NCBI GenBank assembly: GCA_964429655.1 | Contig: CAYSCZ010000049.1 | Span: 1-22,494, forward strand | DNA from: CAYSCZ01 sp964429655 | Lineage (GTDB): Bacteria > Bacteroidota > Bacteroidia > Cytophagales > Cyclobacteriaceae | DNA: 22,494 nucleotides | Reading direction: 5' to 3' | In this document: piece by piece, positions 6,586-14,725 of the stretch | Position numbering within the stretch: position 1 is the first letter of the stretch | Layout: each line of letters opens with the position of its first letter | Position numbers and translations under genes: made by a program | The notes under the pieces: model-generated | Told to the model about the DNA's origin: nothing | What the model saw: the letters and a program-made list of their open reading frames with translations, nothing else | Database searches by the model: none

Positions 6586-8028
6586 ATGAAAATGAAAATT
6601 CTCGAAGACTATTTTAATTTCAACAGTTTAGTAGACGATGAATATGAAAGTTTCCCTCTTGAAGTTAAGGGCACCGTTCCAAAGCGCTTAAATGGTACGC
6701 TCTTCAGAAATGGTAATGGCAGACACATGCATTATGGCGTGAAATATCAGCATCTTTTCGATGGCGATGGCATGGTCTCAAAATATTCTATTCATGATGG
6801 GATAATCCTTTACAGCAATAAGCACATCAAAACAGCCGAATTTTTAAAGGAAGAAGATGCCGGTAAATTTTTATACAGGGGTTTTGGAACCAATAAACCT
6901 GGAGGTTTGCTGAAGAACCTTCTGGATATGCGGTTTAAAAATGCTGCCAATACATCAATTGCTTTTCACGCAGGCAGGCTACTGGCACTCTGGGAAGGTG
7001 GGCTGCCGCATTTGATAGACCCCAAGACCCTTAGGACGGAAGGAAGATTTGATTATGCTGGAATGTTGATCAACAAATTCGGCCGGATAGATAAGCTGAT
7101 AACCCCTGAATTACCTTTTTCGGCCCATCCAAAATTTGATCCTGATACAGGAGTCCTGCATAATTTTGGTACGGCTCCAGGTATCACCAACCGGTTAATT
7201 AGATATGAAATTAAAAATGATGGAAAGGCTTCAATCGCAGGGGTAACCAAACTAAAAAAATTATTCTTCACCCATGATTTTGTCCTGACCGAATCAGGGT
7301 ATAAGATATTCTTCCTCACGCCGGTAAATTTCAATTTATTTCGTGCATTTAGTGGCCTGGATACTCCGGTCGGATCTATGGAAGCCAATAAAGATCTTCC
7401 GATAAAAATACTGGTCATAGATAAACAAGGAAATGAGATTGAGCTGGAGACATCTTTTGGTTTTATATTTCACTTTATCAATGGTTATGAAATGGATGAC
7501 CAAATAATAATTGATGGACTTATGCTTCCAGACTGGCCCTCAGCTGAGGGCATGAAAAAATTTCTAAATGGTGAAGCTGAGGAAACCATTCAATCCAAGC
7601 CAACCAGGTATGTTTTAGACTTAACATCCAGATCAGTAACTAAACAGAACCTGGCTTCCTATTATTTTGAATTCCCCGAAATCAATAAAAATAAAAGCGG
7701 AAAGCCTTACCGATATGCCTGGGGAATAGCCTCCCCAATAAATAACCATAAGAACCCCTTGTTAGATGGTTTATTAAAACTTGACCATTACAATAGGCTG
7801 CCAGTTTACCGAGAACTGCCTCACAGCCTGCTTGGGGAACCGATCCATGTATCATCAGCGCATAATGAAGATGATGGAACCATACTGATACCTGTTTTCG
7901 ATGGAAAACATAAATCCACGGAAATTCATGGTTATAAATCTAAAAACCTTGAATGGCTTTTTAGTGCTCAATTACCTCACAATATCCCCTTAGGCTTTCA
8001 TGGCTGTTGGGTGGAACAGTTATTTTGA
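6586..8028 (+). CDS. Carotenoid cleavage oxygenase (RPE65/CCD/NOV family)
   Basis: This is a non-haem Fe(II) dioxygenase of the seven-bladed propeller family that cleaves carotenoids, apocarotenoids or stilbenes. The four iron-binding histidines are all visible. Numbered from the ATG they are His181 (FSAHPKFD), His230 (FFTHDF), His296 (FHFINGYE) and His472 (GFHGCW). Other family hallmarks are GTLFRNGNGR near residue 37, HLFDGDGM near 56 and EPIHVSSA near 418. The frame also opens at an upstream TTG (6571), but the ATG at 6586 is the likelier start and gives 480 residues, a normal length. The protein appears cytoplasmic. It ends five bases before the convergent DUF427 gene. The substrate cannot be told from sequence, and no carotenoid biosynthesis genes are in the window. 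Confidence 0.88.
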   Translation: MKMKILEDYFNFNSLVDDEYESFPLEVKGTVPKRLNGTLFRNGNGRHMHYGVKYQHLFDGDGMVSKYSIHDGIILYSNKHIKTAEFLKEEDAGKFLYRGFGTNKPGGLLKNLLDMRFKNAANTSIAFHAGRLLALWEGGLPHLIDPKTLRTEGRFDYAGMLINKFGRIDKLITPELPFSAHPKFDPDTGVLHNFGTAPGITNRLIRYEIKNDGKASIAGVTKLKKLFFTHDFVLTESGYKIFFLTPVNFNLFRAFSGLDTPVGSMEANKDLPIKILVIDKQGNEIELETSFGFIFHFINGYEMDDQIIIDGLMLPDWPSAEGMKKFLNGEAEETIQSKPTRYVLDLTSRSVTKQNLASYYFEFPEINKNKSGKPYRYAWGIASPINNHKNPLLDGLLKLDHYNRLPVYRELPHSLLGEPIHVSSAHNEDDGTILIPVFDGKHKSTEIHGYKSKNLEWLFSAQLPHNIPLGFHGCWVEQLF

Positions 8029-8033
8029 GTCAC

Positions 8034-8534
8034 CTACCACCCCCAGGTACCATTCCCTCCCTTGAAGGGGCCAACGATATTCCTGGTGATCCATCCACCG
8101 TAGAAGTCACCTTCCTGCGACTGAACAAGCTCATCATTGACATAGCAAGCATCCATCCTGGAAGGATAAAAAGCCAGATAGTCTTTGATTATTTTGAAGT
8201 TACCCCTAGGGTTAGGGTAGCACCAGGCAGCATGGTTAGCTACTTTATCGTGCACTTCAATATGAAAATACTTAGCCCTTCCTTTAAATTCACAGAAAGA
8301 CATCTGCTTGGTATCTGGGATGAAGTAACCCATTCGGATATCCTCCTGCGGGATATAAAACACCGGCGGATGACTGGTTTCCAGTACTCGGAAAGTGGCG
8401 TTGCTGTCGGCTATGGCTTGGCCATTAAACACAATTCGTACGTGGCCCTTAAATTGCTCTAACTTAGGCGGACGCGGGTAATCCCATACAGATTCCTGCC
8501 CGGGTTTAGGTTTGATAGGTTCAGGTCTTTTCAT
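8034..8534 (-). CDS. DUF427 domain-containing protein
   Basis: This 166-residue protein matches the DUF427 (NTP_transf_9) family. The core has VRIVFNGQAIADS at about residues 32-44, then VLETSHPPVFYIPQEDI, the FCEFKGRAKYFHIEV block near 80-94, WCYPNP near 104, DYLAFYPSRMD near 118-128, and the diagnostic end FYGGWITRNIVGPFKGG, then TWGW. The family is widespread in bacteria and fungi and its function is not established. It is a beta-rich soluble protein and no signal peptide is present. It starts three bases after the stop of the GH13 gene and is surely the last gene of that cluster. Confidence 0.88.
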   Translation of the reverse strand: MKRPEPIKPKPGQESVWDYPRPPKLEQFKGHVRIVFNGQAIADSNATFRVLETSHPPVFYIPQEDIRMGYFIPDTKQMSFCEFKGRAKYFHIEVHDKVANHAAWCYPNPRGNFKIIKDYLAFYPSRMDACYVNDELVQSQEGDFYGGWITRNIVGPFKGGNGTWGW

Positions 8535-8537
8535 ATA

Positions 8538-10019
8538 TCATTGATTGCTTAAAACCGTATATTCCCATGCCCTGAGTTGAAGCGGCACTTCATTGGTAAG
8601 ATTAACTTCCTCATCAGAAAAAACATCTACATATTTTCCCTGGAAAGCGCCAGTCATCATATTTCCTTCTTGTGGTTTTGATGACAGGTTGATGACCACC
8701 ACCACTTTATCTTCACCTTTAGCCCTTCCAAAAGCATAAATATTTTTATCATTTCCAGTTTTTAGTTTTACAAGCTCTCCCCCATATTTTCCATTCCAGA
8801 GTGCCTGGTTTTGTTCCTTAAGTTCAAACAATGTTTTATAAAAGCCTTCATATTCAAAATCTTCCCAGGGTACTTCGTCTTTTTCAAAGAAAGCTAACTT
8901 TTTATCCATTGCCTCTTCTTGACCGGTATAGATTAATGGCATACCATCAAATGTTGAGGTTAGTACGGCAAAAGCCTTATGACCATCACCCATTCGTTGA
9001 AATTCTGTGCCAGCCCATGCATTCTCATCATGATTAGACGTGAAATGCATCTGATAACCATTTTCATATACGGCATCCTTCTTAGCGAGTAAGCTGTCAA
9101 TATCCAGCGCATCTTTTTTCTCAATGACATCACCAGCGCCATCAACCAAGTTACCTTGCTCCAACTTCAGCGCGGTACTCTGGTTGGCACTTTGACTTTT
9201 TGCGATATCATTTAATAAATGGTGCATTTCCCATCCATAATCCATCGTAAAAGCACCGGTATTTCTTAATTCCGGCTCCTCAGCTTCTGCGAGCATAAAT
9301 AAAGGCTTGTGGTTATATAATGAGTCCGTGCACTGATCCCAAAAATCTACAGGTACACTATGCGCGACATCCACTCTAAAACCATCAACACCAAATTCAT
9401 TTACCCAGTAGCTCATTGCATTGATCATAGCCAATCGCATATCTTGATTATCATAATTCAGGTCTGCCACATCTGTCCAACCCCATGGCTCTCCGGTATC
9501 AGGGTTTAAAGGATCCGTTATCTCCCCCTCAGAATTTTTAGTATACCAATCCGGGTGGTCTTCAATCCATTGATTATCCCATCCGGTATGATTTGGCACC
9601 CAATCCAACAGGCAGTACATACCTGCCTCATGGATATCATCCAACAATGATTTAAAATCCTCCTTGTTACCGTAATCCGGATTAACCGCTTTATAGTCAG
9701 TAACAGCATAAGGACTACCCATTGGCCCCTTCCTTCTTTTCTCACTTACCGGGTGAATAGGCATTAACCATAAAATGTCTACGCCCATCTCCTGTAAGCG
9801 GGGAAGATGTTCACGGAAAGCTTTGAAAGTACCTTCCGGGGTATAATGTCTTAAGTTTACCTCGTAAATCACAGCATGCTTATGCCAATCCGGTACCCGG
9901 GGCTTATCCCATTCCAGTTGGGTGGAAGCATTTTCATCTTTAGAGGTTTTATTATCACAAGACATGATGAACAAAAAGATTAAAAAGATGGGAATAATGA
10001 AGTTTAATGAAGATTTCAT
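8538..10019 (-). CDS. GH13 alpha-amylase family glycosidase, lipoprotein
   Basis: This is a retaining alpha-glucan-active enzyme of the GH13 clan, lipid-anchored outside the cytoplasm. The frame opens at 10037, but the ATG at 10019 puts the signal at the N-terminus and is preferred: 493 residues, lipobox IMSC, Cys21. Residue numbers below follow that start. GH13 region I is DWVPNHTG (Asp139, His144), region II is GFRVDVAH (Arg215, nucleophile Asp217), region III is LAEAEEPE (acid/base Glu245), and region IV is FTSNHDEN (His330, Asp331). The barrel starts at WHKHAVIYEVNLRHYTPEG and a beta-rich C domain follows from about residue 410. After the Cys is DNKTSKDENAS, a charged run resembling Bacteroidota surface-export signals. 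No SusC/SusD pair is nearby. Hydrolase or transglycosylase action cannot be told apart here. Confidence 0.9.
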   Translation of the reverse strand: MKSSLNFIIPIFLIFLFIMSCDNKTSKDENASTQLEWDKPRVPDWHKHAVIYEVNLRHYTPEGTFKAFREHLPRLQEMGVDILWLMPIHPVSEKRRKGPMGSPYAVTDYKAVNPDYGNKEDFKSLLDDIHEAGMYCLLDWVPNHTGWDNQWIEDHPDWYTKNSEGEITDPLNPDTGEPWGWTDVADLNYDNQDMRLAMINAMSYWVNEFGVDGFRVDVAHSVPVDFWDQCTDSLYNHKPLFMLAEAEEPELRNTGAFTMDYGWEMHHLLNDIAKSQSANQSTALKLEQGNLVDGAGDVIEKKDALDIDSLLAKKDAVYENGYQMHFTSNHDENAWAGTEFQRMGDGHKAFAVLTSTFDGMPLIYTGQEEAMDKKLAFFEKDEVPWEDFEYEGFYKTLFELKEQNQALWNGKYGGELVKLKTGNDKNIYAFGRAKGEDKVVVVINLSSKPQEGNMMTGAFQGKYVDVFSDEEVNLTNEVPLQLRAWEYTVLSNQ

Positions 10020-10033
10020 ATGACTGAATTTGA

Positions 10034-10294
10034 TCAAGATCCAAAGTTAATCTTCAAGTGAGCAATAGCAAATTGTAAGTGGATATCGTTATACTTAGGT
10101 TTTGTTACTTTCTTTTTAAAATGAGTACTTCTACCAAGATAATTTGAACTCACAAAGAAATCTTTTGTAAAAGCATAGGATCCCTGTAATGTCAATCCAA
10201 AGCTTCCGCCGTGAGCGGATGAATAAATTGTGTTCCCGGATCCTATCTGAAAATAACCTTTCTTCTCTGGACTGCGAAAAGAAATGGATCGCAT
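10034..10294 (-). pseudogene. C-terminal fragment of an outer-membrane beta-barrel protein (possible)
   Basis: This 86-codon frame lies between the ferredoxin gene (38 bases upstream) and the GH13 gene. Most of it alternates polar and hydrophobic residues, as in membrane beta-strands: GYFQIGSGNTIYSS, FGLTLQGSYAFTKDFFVSS and a final strand IHLQFAIAHLKINF near the C-terminus. This looks like the last three or four strands of a porin-like barrel without the signal peptide or earlier strands. The ATG at 10294 directly follows an in-frame ATG-TAA, so nothing longer exists upstream. I read it as a truncated gene. The alternative is a genuine short protein of the cluster. Confidence 0.4.
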
Positions 10295-10332
10295 TTACAT
10301 TTCATCCACGATGCAAGGAATCAGGTATATGG

Positions 10333-10659
10333 TTAAGATGCAGGTCTTTTTCGCTTGCCCCAAACCCTTTTTTTAGGAATAGTAACTGTAATATCCTCCG
10401 ATACATTTATTTGACAACTCAATCTCGGGTAATGAAACCTTTTAGCAAGCTTATCATGCCAATGATCAGCCTCAGGCGCTTCATTTATAAATACCCCACA
10501 GGTTGCGCAGATGCCGTTGCCTCCACAATTGAATACTTGTGTGAATGAAGTATAAGGAGAAACACTATTTTTTATCAGTACTGAGCGCAGTCTCTCTCCT
10601 TTTGCACATTCTATATGCCGAGTGTGTCCCTTGGGATCAGTGACTGTTATGCGGGGCAT
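10333..10659 (-). CDS. 2Fe-2S ferredoxin (plant/adrenodoxin-type fold)
   Basis: This 108-residue protein is a small electron carrier. The cluster ligands are Cys45, Cys51, Cys54 and Cys82 in NCGGNGICATCGV and RLSCQI, the Cx5Cx2C...C spacing of the beta-grasp 2Fe-2S family. The N-terminal ITVTDPKGHTRHIECAKG strand pair fits that fold. The C-terminal tail (IPKKRVWGKRKRPAS) is unusually basic. The start overlaps the end of the deaminase gene by 13 bases, so its translation is probably coupled to that of the deaminase. No dedicated reductase or oxygenase partner is seen next to it. Confidence 0.85.
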   Translation of the reverse strand: MPRITVTDPKGHTRHIECAKGERLRSVLIKNSVSPYTSFTQVFNCGGNGICATCGVFINEAPEADHWHDKLAKRFHYPRLSCQINVSEDITVTIPKKRVWGKRKRPAS

Positions 10660-11087
10660 AACTCCCCGGTATATTTTTTAAATAATTCTTCACACGCTTC
10701 TTCCAAAAGCCCGCCTTCTATGAAAATATTATGGAAAGCGTATTTTGCCAACGCTCTGGAATAAAGTTTGATTTGCGATAAATAGTTAGAAGCGGTGTCA
10801 ATAGAAACGCCAAAATAGATTCGCTCTACGCTGTTCCACATGGCTGCTCCCATACACATCACGCATGGTTCACAAGTGGTGTAAAGGGTAAGGCCCAGGT
10901 CCTTCTTAAAGTCTGATGGAATATTGAGAAACGCATTCATCTCAGCATGGTAAACTTTCCCATCCTCTTTGGACGTGTTTGAGGTGATAAATGAATCATA
11001 GCCATTATGAATCAAAGCGCCAAATGGTGTTTGATGCTTATCCGCATAGTCAATTGCTTTTTTCATTAATTCAAGGTGTCCCGTCAT
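10647..11087 (-). CDS. CMP/dCMP-type nucleoside or base deaminase
   Basis: This is a zinc-dependent deaminase of the cytidine/tRNA-adenosine/guanine deaminase fold, 146 residues. Zinc-site motifs are HAEMNA (His47, catalytic Glu49) and the PCVMC motif in TTCEPCVMCMGA (Cys75, Cys78). An N-terminal helix (ELMKKAIDYADKHQTPFGAL) precedes them. The length and the MWNSVERIYFG segment fit the TadA/guanine-deaminase branch, but a true TadA would usually show LDPKAGA-type elements that are absent, so the substrate is open. The ATG at 11087 overlaps, as ATGA, the stop of a short upstream frame. It is the first well-supported gene of the minus-strand cluster with the ferredoxin, GH13 and DUF427 genes. 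Confidence 0.8.
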   Translation of the reverse strand: MTGHLELMKKAIDYADKHQTPFGALIHNGYDSFITSNTSKEDGKVYHAEMNAFLNIPSDFKKDLGLTLYTTCEPCVMCMGAAMWNSVERIYFGVSIDTASNYLSQIKLYSRALAKYAFHNIFIEGGLLEEACEELFKKYTGELCPA

Positions 11088-11212
11088 AATTGGTAATAAT
11101 TAGGTTCAGATTTATTAGTAGATGTTACACCAAATAATTGTTTAAGATTTTTATTATTGTTAATAATTTCCGGATGCTTTGACAAATGATGACAAAAAGC
11201 TTTTACTATCAA
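11084..11212 (-). other. Possible 42-residue reading frame overlapping the deaminase start
   Basis: An open frame of about 58 codons ends in TGA at 11084-11086, which forms an ATGA overlap with the deaminase start. It has no ATG. A TTG at 11212 would give 42 residues, including CHHLSKHPEII and LKQLFGVTSTNKS. The overlap is the kind seen in coupled genes and the composition is protein-like, but the region is AT-rich and I recognise no family. It may be chance or a remnant. Together with the entry at 11244 it covers most of the 309-base gap between the deaminase and the oxidoreductase gene. Confidence 0.2.
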
Positions 11213-11243
11213 TTGTCTAGTAGAAGCAAATAAATTAGAAATA

Positions 11244-11381
11244 TTATATTTTATCTGAATATTCTTTAATCAATTTATAAACCACTTTTCCTGGCAATAG
11301 TTTTCGGGATTTGGTGGTAAAAGAAGAAGCTTTTATTCCATAGACAATTTGTCTGTAGGAATTTTTATTTCCACCGATAAA
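11244..11381 (-). pseudogene. ATG-less coding-like fragment, perhaps an SDR C-terminus
   Basis: A 45-codon minus-strand frame, closed by TAA at 11244-11246, reads NSYRQIVYGIKASSF and then KSRKLLPGKVVYKLIKEYSD. The pattern (R-x-[IV]-V, then an LPG or VPG, then a [VI]YK[LV]-type helix) resembles the C-terminal end of short-chain dehydrogenases, including the one at 21471 (KRDLVLTK, FVPGLVDSIVYKVLAKE). There is no start codon, and the upstream stop at 11382-11384 bounds it. If real, it is the eroded tail of a lost SDR gene. The similarity is short and was judged by eye. Confidence 0.25.
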
Positions 11382-11396
11382 TCATAAATTCTAAGT

Positions 11397-12557
11397 ATGA
11401 TTAGTCTTTGGGAAAAAGAAACTTTTATTCATTATGATCACATCATTGTCGGCTCCGGAATAACCGGACTTTCGACTGCGGCTACCATAAAAGAGCAAAG
11501 TCCTAATTCCAGTGTTTTGGTATTGGAAAAAGGGTTGTTACCCAGTGGTGCTTCCACAAAAAATGCAGGCTTCGCCTGCTTTGGCTCCCCAACAGAGATA
11601 CTACAGGATATCCAAATAATGGGCAAGGATAAAGCCCTCGAATTAATTGAATTGCGATGGAAAGGATTAGCCTTACTTCGTAAAAGATTGGGGGATGATA
11701 ACATGAGGTTCCAACAAGTTGGTGGTTATGAGTTATACTTTGAGGGGCAGGAGGATATTCTAGAAAAAGTACATGAACTCAATAGGCTGCTCAAGCCCAT
11801 ATTTAATCAGGAAGTATTTCATGCAGCTACCAACAAAATTGAGCAATTTGGTTTCAACTCCATGATTATTAAACAAATTGTGTTCAATCCACTGGAAGGG
11901 CACCTGCACTCTGGACTTATGATGCATCATTTAATAGACTATGTACAAAAGCAAGGAACGAGAATCATCAATGGATCGGAGGTAACCAACTTTAGTTGTG
12001 ATTCTGATATTCTCTCAGAACCCAGGGCAAACAACGATCCCATTGAAATTTTCACAAAAGACATTGCTTTTAAATGTAAAAACCTAATGATTTGCACCAA
12101 TGGATTTGCAACAGAATTACTTAAAAATGTAAATGTACAACCTGGCAGGGGGCTGGTGCTGGTTACTACACCATTAGATAAAATGCCTTTTAGAGGCACC
12201 TTTCACTATGATGAAGGATACTATTACTTTCGGGACTTAGGAAACAGGATACTCTTTGGAGGCGGGAGAAACATTGACTTCTATTCAGAAAATACCACTC
12301 AATTTGGCATAAATGAGAATATCAAAAAGAAGCTGATGCATGATCTTTCCGAAATCATCATTCCAGGAAAAAACTTCACCATCGATTATTCATGGTCCGG
12401 TATAATGGGCTTTGCATCGGATAAGTACCCAATTATCAAAGAAGTTTCACCAAACATTTTTGCAGGGGTCAAACTTGGCGGAATGGGTATTGCTCTAGGC
12501 TCTTATGTAGGTCAAAAATTAGCCCTTATAGCTTTAGACCGGGTAATTTTTAGGTAA
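11397..12557 (+). CDS. FAD-dependent oxidoreductase of the DAO family
   Basis: This 386-residue flavoprotein resembles glycine/D-amino-acid and gamma-glutamylputrescine oxidases, which oxidise a C-N bond of an amine or amino acid. The dinucleotide-binding motif is VGSGITGLS (residues 18-26, Gly19/Gly21/Gly24), with Glu44 (VLVLEKG) as the likely ribose ligand. GASTKNAGF (51-59) is the family's conserved second FAD contact. The C-terminal end has the typical 'GVKLGGMGIALGS' FAD-binding segment preceded by SGIMGFASDKYPII. The protein is soluble and of normal length. It begins an all-plus-strand block. The ATG at 11397 is used; no Shine-Dalgarno sequence is evident, as is usual for Bacteroidota. 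Its substrate is not predictable from this window. Confidence 0.82.
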   Translation: MISLWEKETFIHYDHIIVGSGITGLSTAATIKEQSPNSSVLVLEKGLLPSGASTKNAGFACFGSPTEILQDIQIMGKDKALELIELRWKGLALLRKRLGDDNMRFQQVGGYELYFEGQEDILEKVHELNRLLKPIFNQEVFHAATNKIEQFGFNSMIIKQIVFNPLEGHLHSGLMMHHLIDYVQKQGTRIINGSEVTNFSCDSDILSEPRANNDPIEIFTKDIAFKCKNLMICTNGFATELLKNVNVQPGRGLVLVTTPLDKMPFRGTFHYDEGYYYFRDLGNRILFGGGRNIDFYSENTTQFGINENIKKKLMHDLSEIIIPGKNFTIDYSWSGIMGFASDKYPIIKEVSPNIFAGVKLGGMGIALGSYVGQKLALIALDRVIFR

Positions 12558-12631
12558 TTAAGGTTCAATTTTAAGGCTCACTTGATATTTAATTAAAATT
12601 AAGTTAATGTTACTTCTATATCTAGCCATTC

Positions 12632-14086
12632 ATGCCTGAAAAAAGGAAACCTAACCTGTTTGAGTCTTTGATACCCATAACCTTTCTGGTGGTGTTATTA
12701 TCCATTAATGTTTACATCTTCAAAGACGATGCCCTGGCAGGATCCAATCAAATTGTCTTAATTCTGTCAGCGGCGATAGCTTCCATAGTGGCTACGGCAC
12801 GGCTTAATTTTACCTGGGTGGAGATCCAGAGCGGTATCGTCAAGAACATCAGTGCAGCGATGGGTTCCATTTTGATATTATTATTGATTGGATCATTATC
12901 CGGAACCTGGCTGTTGAGTGGCATTGTTCCGGCCATGATTTATTACGGTTTAGAGATCTTAAATCCATCGATATTTTTGTTCGCTGCCTGCATCGTCTGC
13001 TGTATCGTGAGCATCGCAACAGGAAGCTCCTGGACAACGTCGGCAACTGTTGGCATCGCGCTGATTGGTGTGGGAAAAGCCATGGGTATACACGAAGGCC
13101 TGGTAGCGGGATCAATACTGTCAGGAGCCTACTTTGGGGATAAAATGTCACCACTGTCGGACACCACCAACCTTGCGCCGGCCATGGCAGGTACCGATCT
13201 TTTCACTCATATCCGTTATATGACATTCACGACTGTCCCTTCCATAACCATAGCTTTAATCATATTCCTGATCATTGGTTTTTCTACAACCTCAAATGGT
13301 CCATTAACAGATACCGCTGTCATCCAAAAGGCGATCACCGATAAATTTGACATTAATATATTCTTATTTGTTGTTCCGGCGGTAGTGATCTTTATGATCG
13401 TAAAAAAGACAGATGCAATACCTGCAATATTTACTGGTGTTATACTCGGTGCCATATCTGCCTTCATATTTCAGCAGGACCTGATCATGGAAGTTTCCGG
13501 TTATGCAGATAAAAGTTGGATAGCATTATTTGTAGGTTTAATGAAATCAATGTATGGATCTATCGTAATTAACACCGGAAATGAACTGGTGAGTGATTTA
13601 CTTAGTTCAGGAGGCATGTATGGTATGCTTGGCACCATATGGTTAATTATTTCTGCCATGATATTCGGAGGCGTAATGGAAAAGTCCGGTATGTTAAGAA
13701 CCATAGCTGAAGCCATCATTTCATTGGTAAATACTACGGGGGCACTTATCGCATCCACGGCAGGTACCTGTGTATTCTTTAACCTCTCTGCATCTGATCA
13801 GTACCTGGCTATTGTTGTACCCGGCAGGATGTATGCAGAAATCTACAAGAAAAGAGGGCTGGCACCAGAAAACCTGAGTCGTACACTGGAAGATTCAGGA
13901 ACAGTGACCTCCGTACTTATCCCCTGGAACACCTGCGGCGCTTACCATTCTACGGTTCTTGGGGTAAGCACACTTACTTATGCCCCTTATTGCTTTTTTA
14001 ATATTATCAGTCCATTTATGACCATGTTCTATGGGTTCTTGAATATTAAAATAAAGAAACTTAAAGAAGATCTGGTAGCCGCTTGA
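12632..14086 (+). CDS. nhaC: NhaC-family Na+/H+ antiporter
   Basis: This is a 484-residue inner-membrane antiporter exchanging cytoplasmic Na+ for protons, and some relatives carry organic acids. About 11-12 hydrophobic segments span the protein. The most conserved NhaC stretch is intact at residues 165-184 (GAYFGDKMSPLSDTTNLAPA), and it is preceded by ATGSSWTTSATVG (129-141). Near the C-terminus, EDSGTVTSVLIPWNTCGAYH is the second family signature. The ATG at 12632 follows a 74-base gap after the oxidase. The stop (TGA at 14084-14086) overlaps the TTG start of the next gene, so the exonuclease is probably translated by coupling. Presence of NhaC fits a marine or saline habitat, but this is weak evidence. 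Confidence 0.88.
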   Translation: MPEKRKPNLFESLIPITFLVVLLSINVYIFKDDALAGSNQIVLILSAAIASIVATARLNFTWVEIQSGIVKNISAAMGSILILLLIGSLSGTWLLSGIVPAMIYYGLEILNPSIFLFAACIVCCIVSIATGSSWTTSATVGIALIGVGKAMGIHEGLVAGSILSGAYFGDKMSPLSDTTNLAPAMAGTDLFTHIRYMTFTTVPSITIALIIFLIIGFSTTSNGPLTDTAVIQKAITDKFDINIFLFVVPAVVIFMIVKKTDAIPAIFTGVILGAISAFIFQQDLIMEVSGYADKSWIALFVGLMKSMYGSIVINTGNELVSDLLSSGGMYGMLGTIWLIISAMIFGGVMEKSGMLRTIAEAIISLVNTTGALIASTAGTCVFFNLSASDQYLAIVVPGRMYAEIYKKRGLAPENLSRTLEDSGTVTSVLIPWNTCGAYHSTVLGVSTLTYAPYCFFNIISPFMTMFYGFLNIKIKKLKEDLVAA

Positions 14087-14673
14087 ATTACCGAAAATAC
14101 ATCAGCAAAGAAGATATCTATGAACTACCGCTCATTAAATATGAAGGGGATATTGCACTGATAGATACTTATGAAAAATTGGAATGGGCCGTGCATCAGT
14201 GCATGCAGCATAAATATCTGGGCTTTGACATGGAGAAAAAGCCATCATTCAGAAAAGGTGAGTATTACCCGATTTGCTTAATTCAGATCGCTATACCTGA
14301 AAAGGTATTTTTATTCCGCATCAATATCACTGGTTTTCACCAGTCGCTTATAGAACTATTTGAGGCAGAAGAAATCAGCAAGGTTGGCATAAGTGTTAAA
14401 AATGACATCAGTGAATTGAATGATCTTAAAGCTTTTCAACCAAAAAATATAAAAGACCTTAATATCGTTGCTAAAGACATGGGGATACATTGCTCCGGCG
14501 TAAGAAGGCTCGCCGGGATATTTCTAAATGGCAGAATATCCAAGAAAATGCAGACCAGTAACTGGGAAAACAAGATTTTGACCGAAGCGCAGCAGTTGTA
14601 CGCTGCCACTGATGCCTGGGTATGTCATTCGATATTTAAAAAATTAACAGAAAATGGATATGTTTTTAATTAA
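14083..14673 (+). CDS. DEDDy 3'-5' exonuclease domain protein (RNase D-like)
   Basis: This 196-residue protein is a single DnaQ-like exonuclease domain acting on RNA or DNA 3' ends. Motif Exo I is FDMEKKP (Asp49, Glu51), Exo II is VGISVKNDISEL (Asp108) and Exo III is LYAATDAWV (Tyr173, Asp177), so the full DEDDy set is present. The HRDC domains of true RNase D are absent, as in the short Bacteroidota paralogues. The start is a TTG at 14083 that overlaps the antiporter stop as TTGA. No ATG exists upstream of Exo I, so a non-ATG start is required. It is followed after 52 bases by the DUF4290-murA pair. Confidence 0.83.
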   Translation: MNYRKYISKEDIYELPLIKYEGDIALIDTYEKLEWAVHQCMQHKYLGFDMEKKPSFRKGEYYPICLIQIAIPEKVFLFRINITGFHQSLIELFEAEEISKVGISVKNDISELNDLKAFQPKNIKDLNIVAKDMGIHCSGVRRLAGIFLNGRISKKMQTSNWENKILTEAQQLYAATDAWVCHSIFKKLTENGYVFN

Positions 14674-14725
14674 TGAACATAGCTATTTATTTTTTGGCAT
14701 ATTTGTATTTAATAAAAAAAGATAG

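Noticed and set aside
7053..7418. A 121-codon minus-strand open frame
   Set aside because: It is antisense to the carotenoid oxygenase, which has all four iron histidines, so it is a shadow frame.
8007..8462. A 151-codon plus-strand open frame
   Set aside because: It is antisense to the DUF427 gene, whose protein matches a known family along its whole length, and its own product has no recognisable domain.
10189..10548. A 119-codon plus-strand open frame
   Set aside because: It is antisense to the ferredoxin gene and the barrel fragment, with no domain and no sensible start context.
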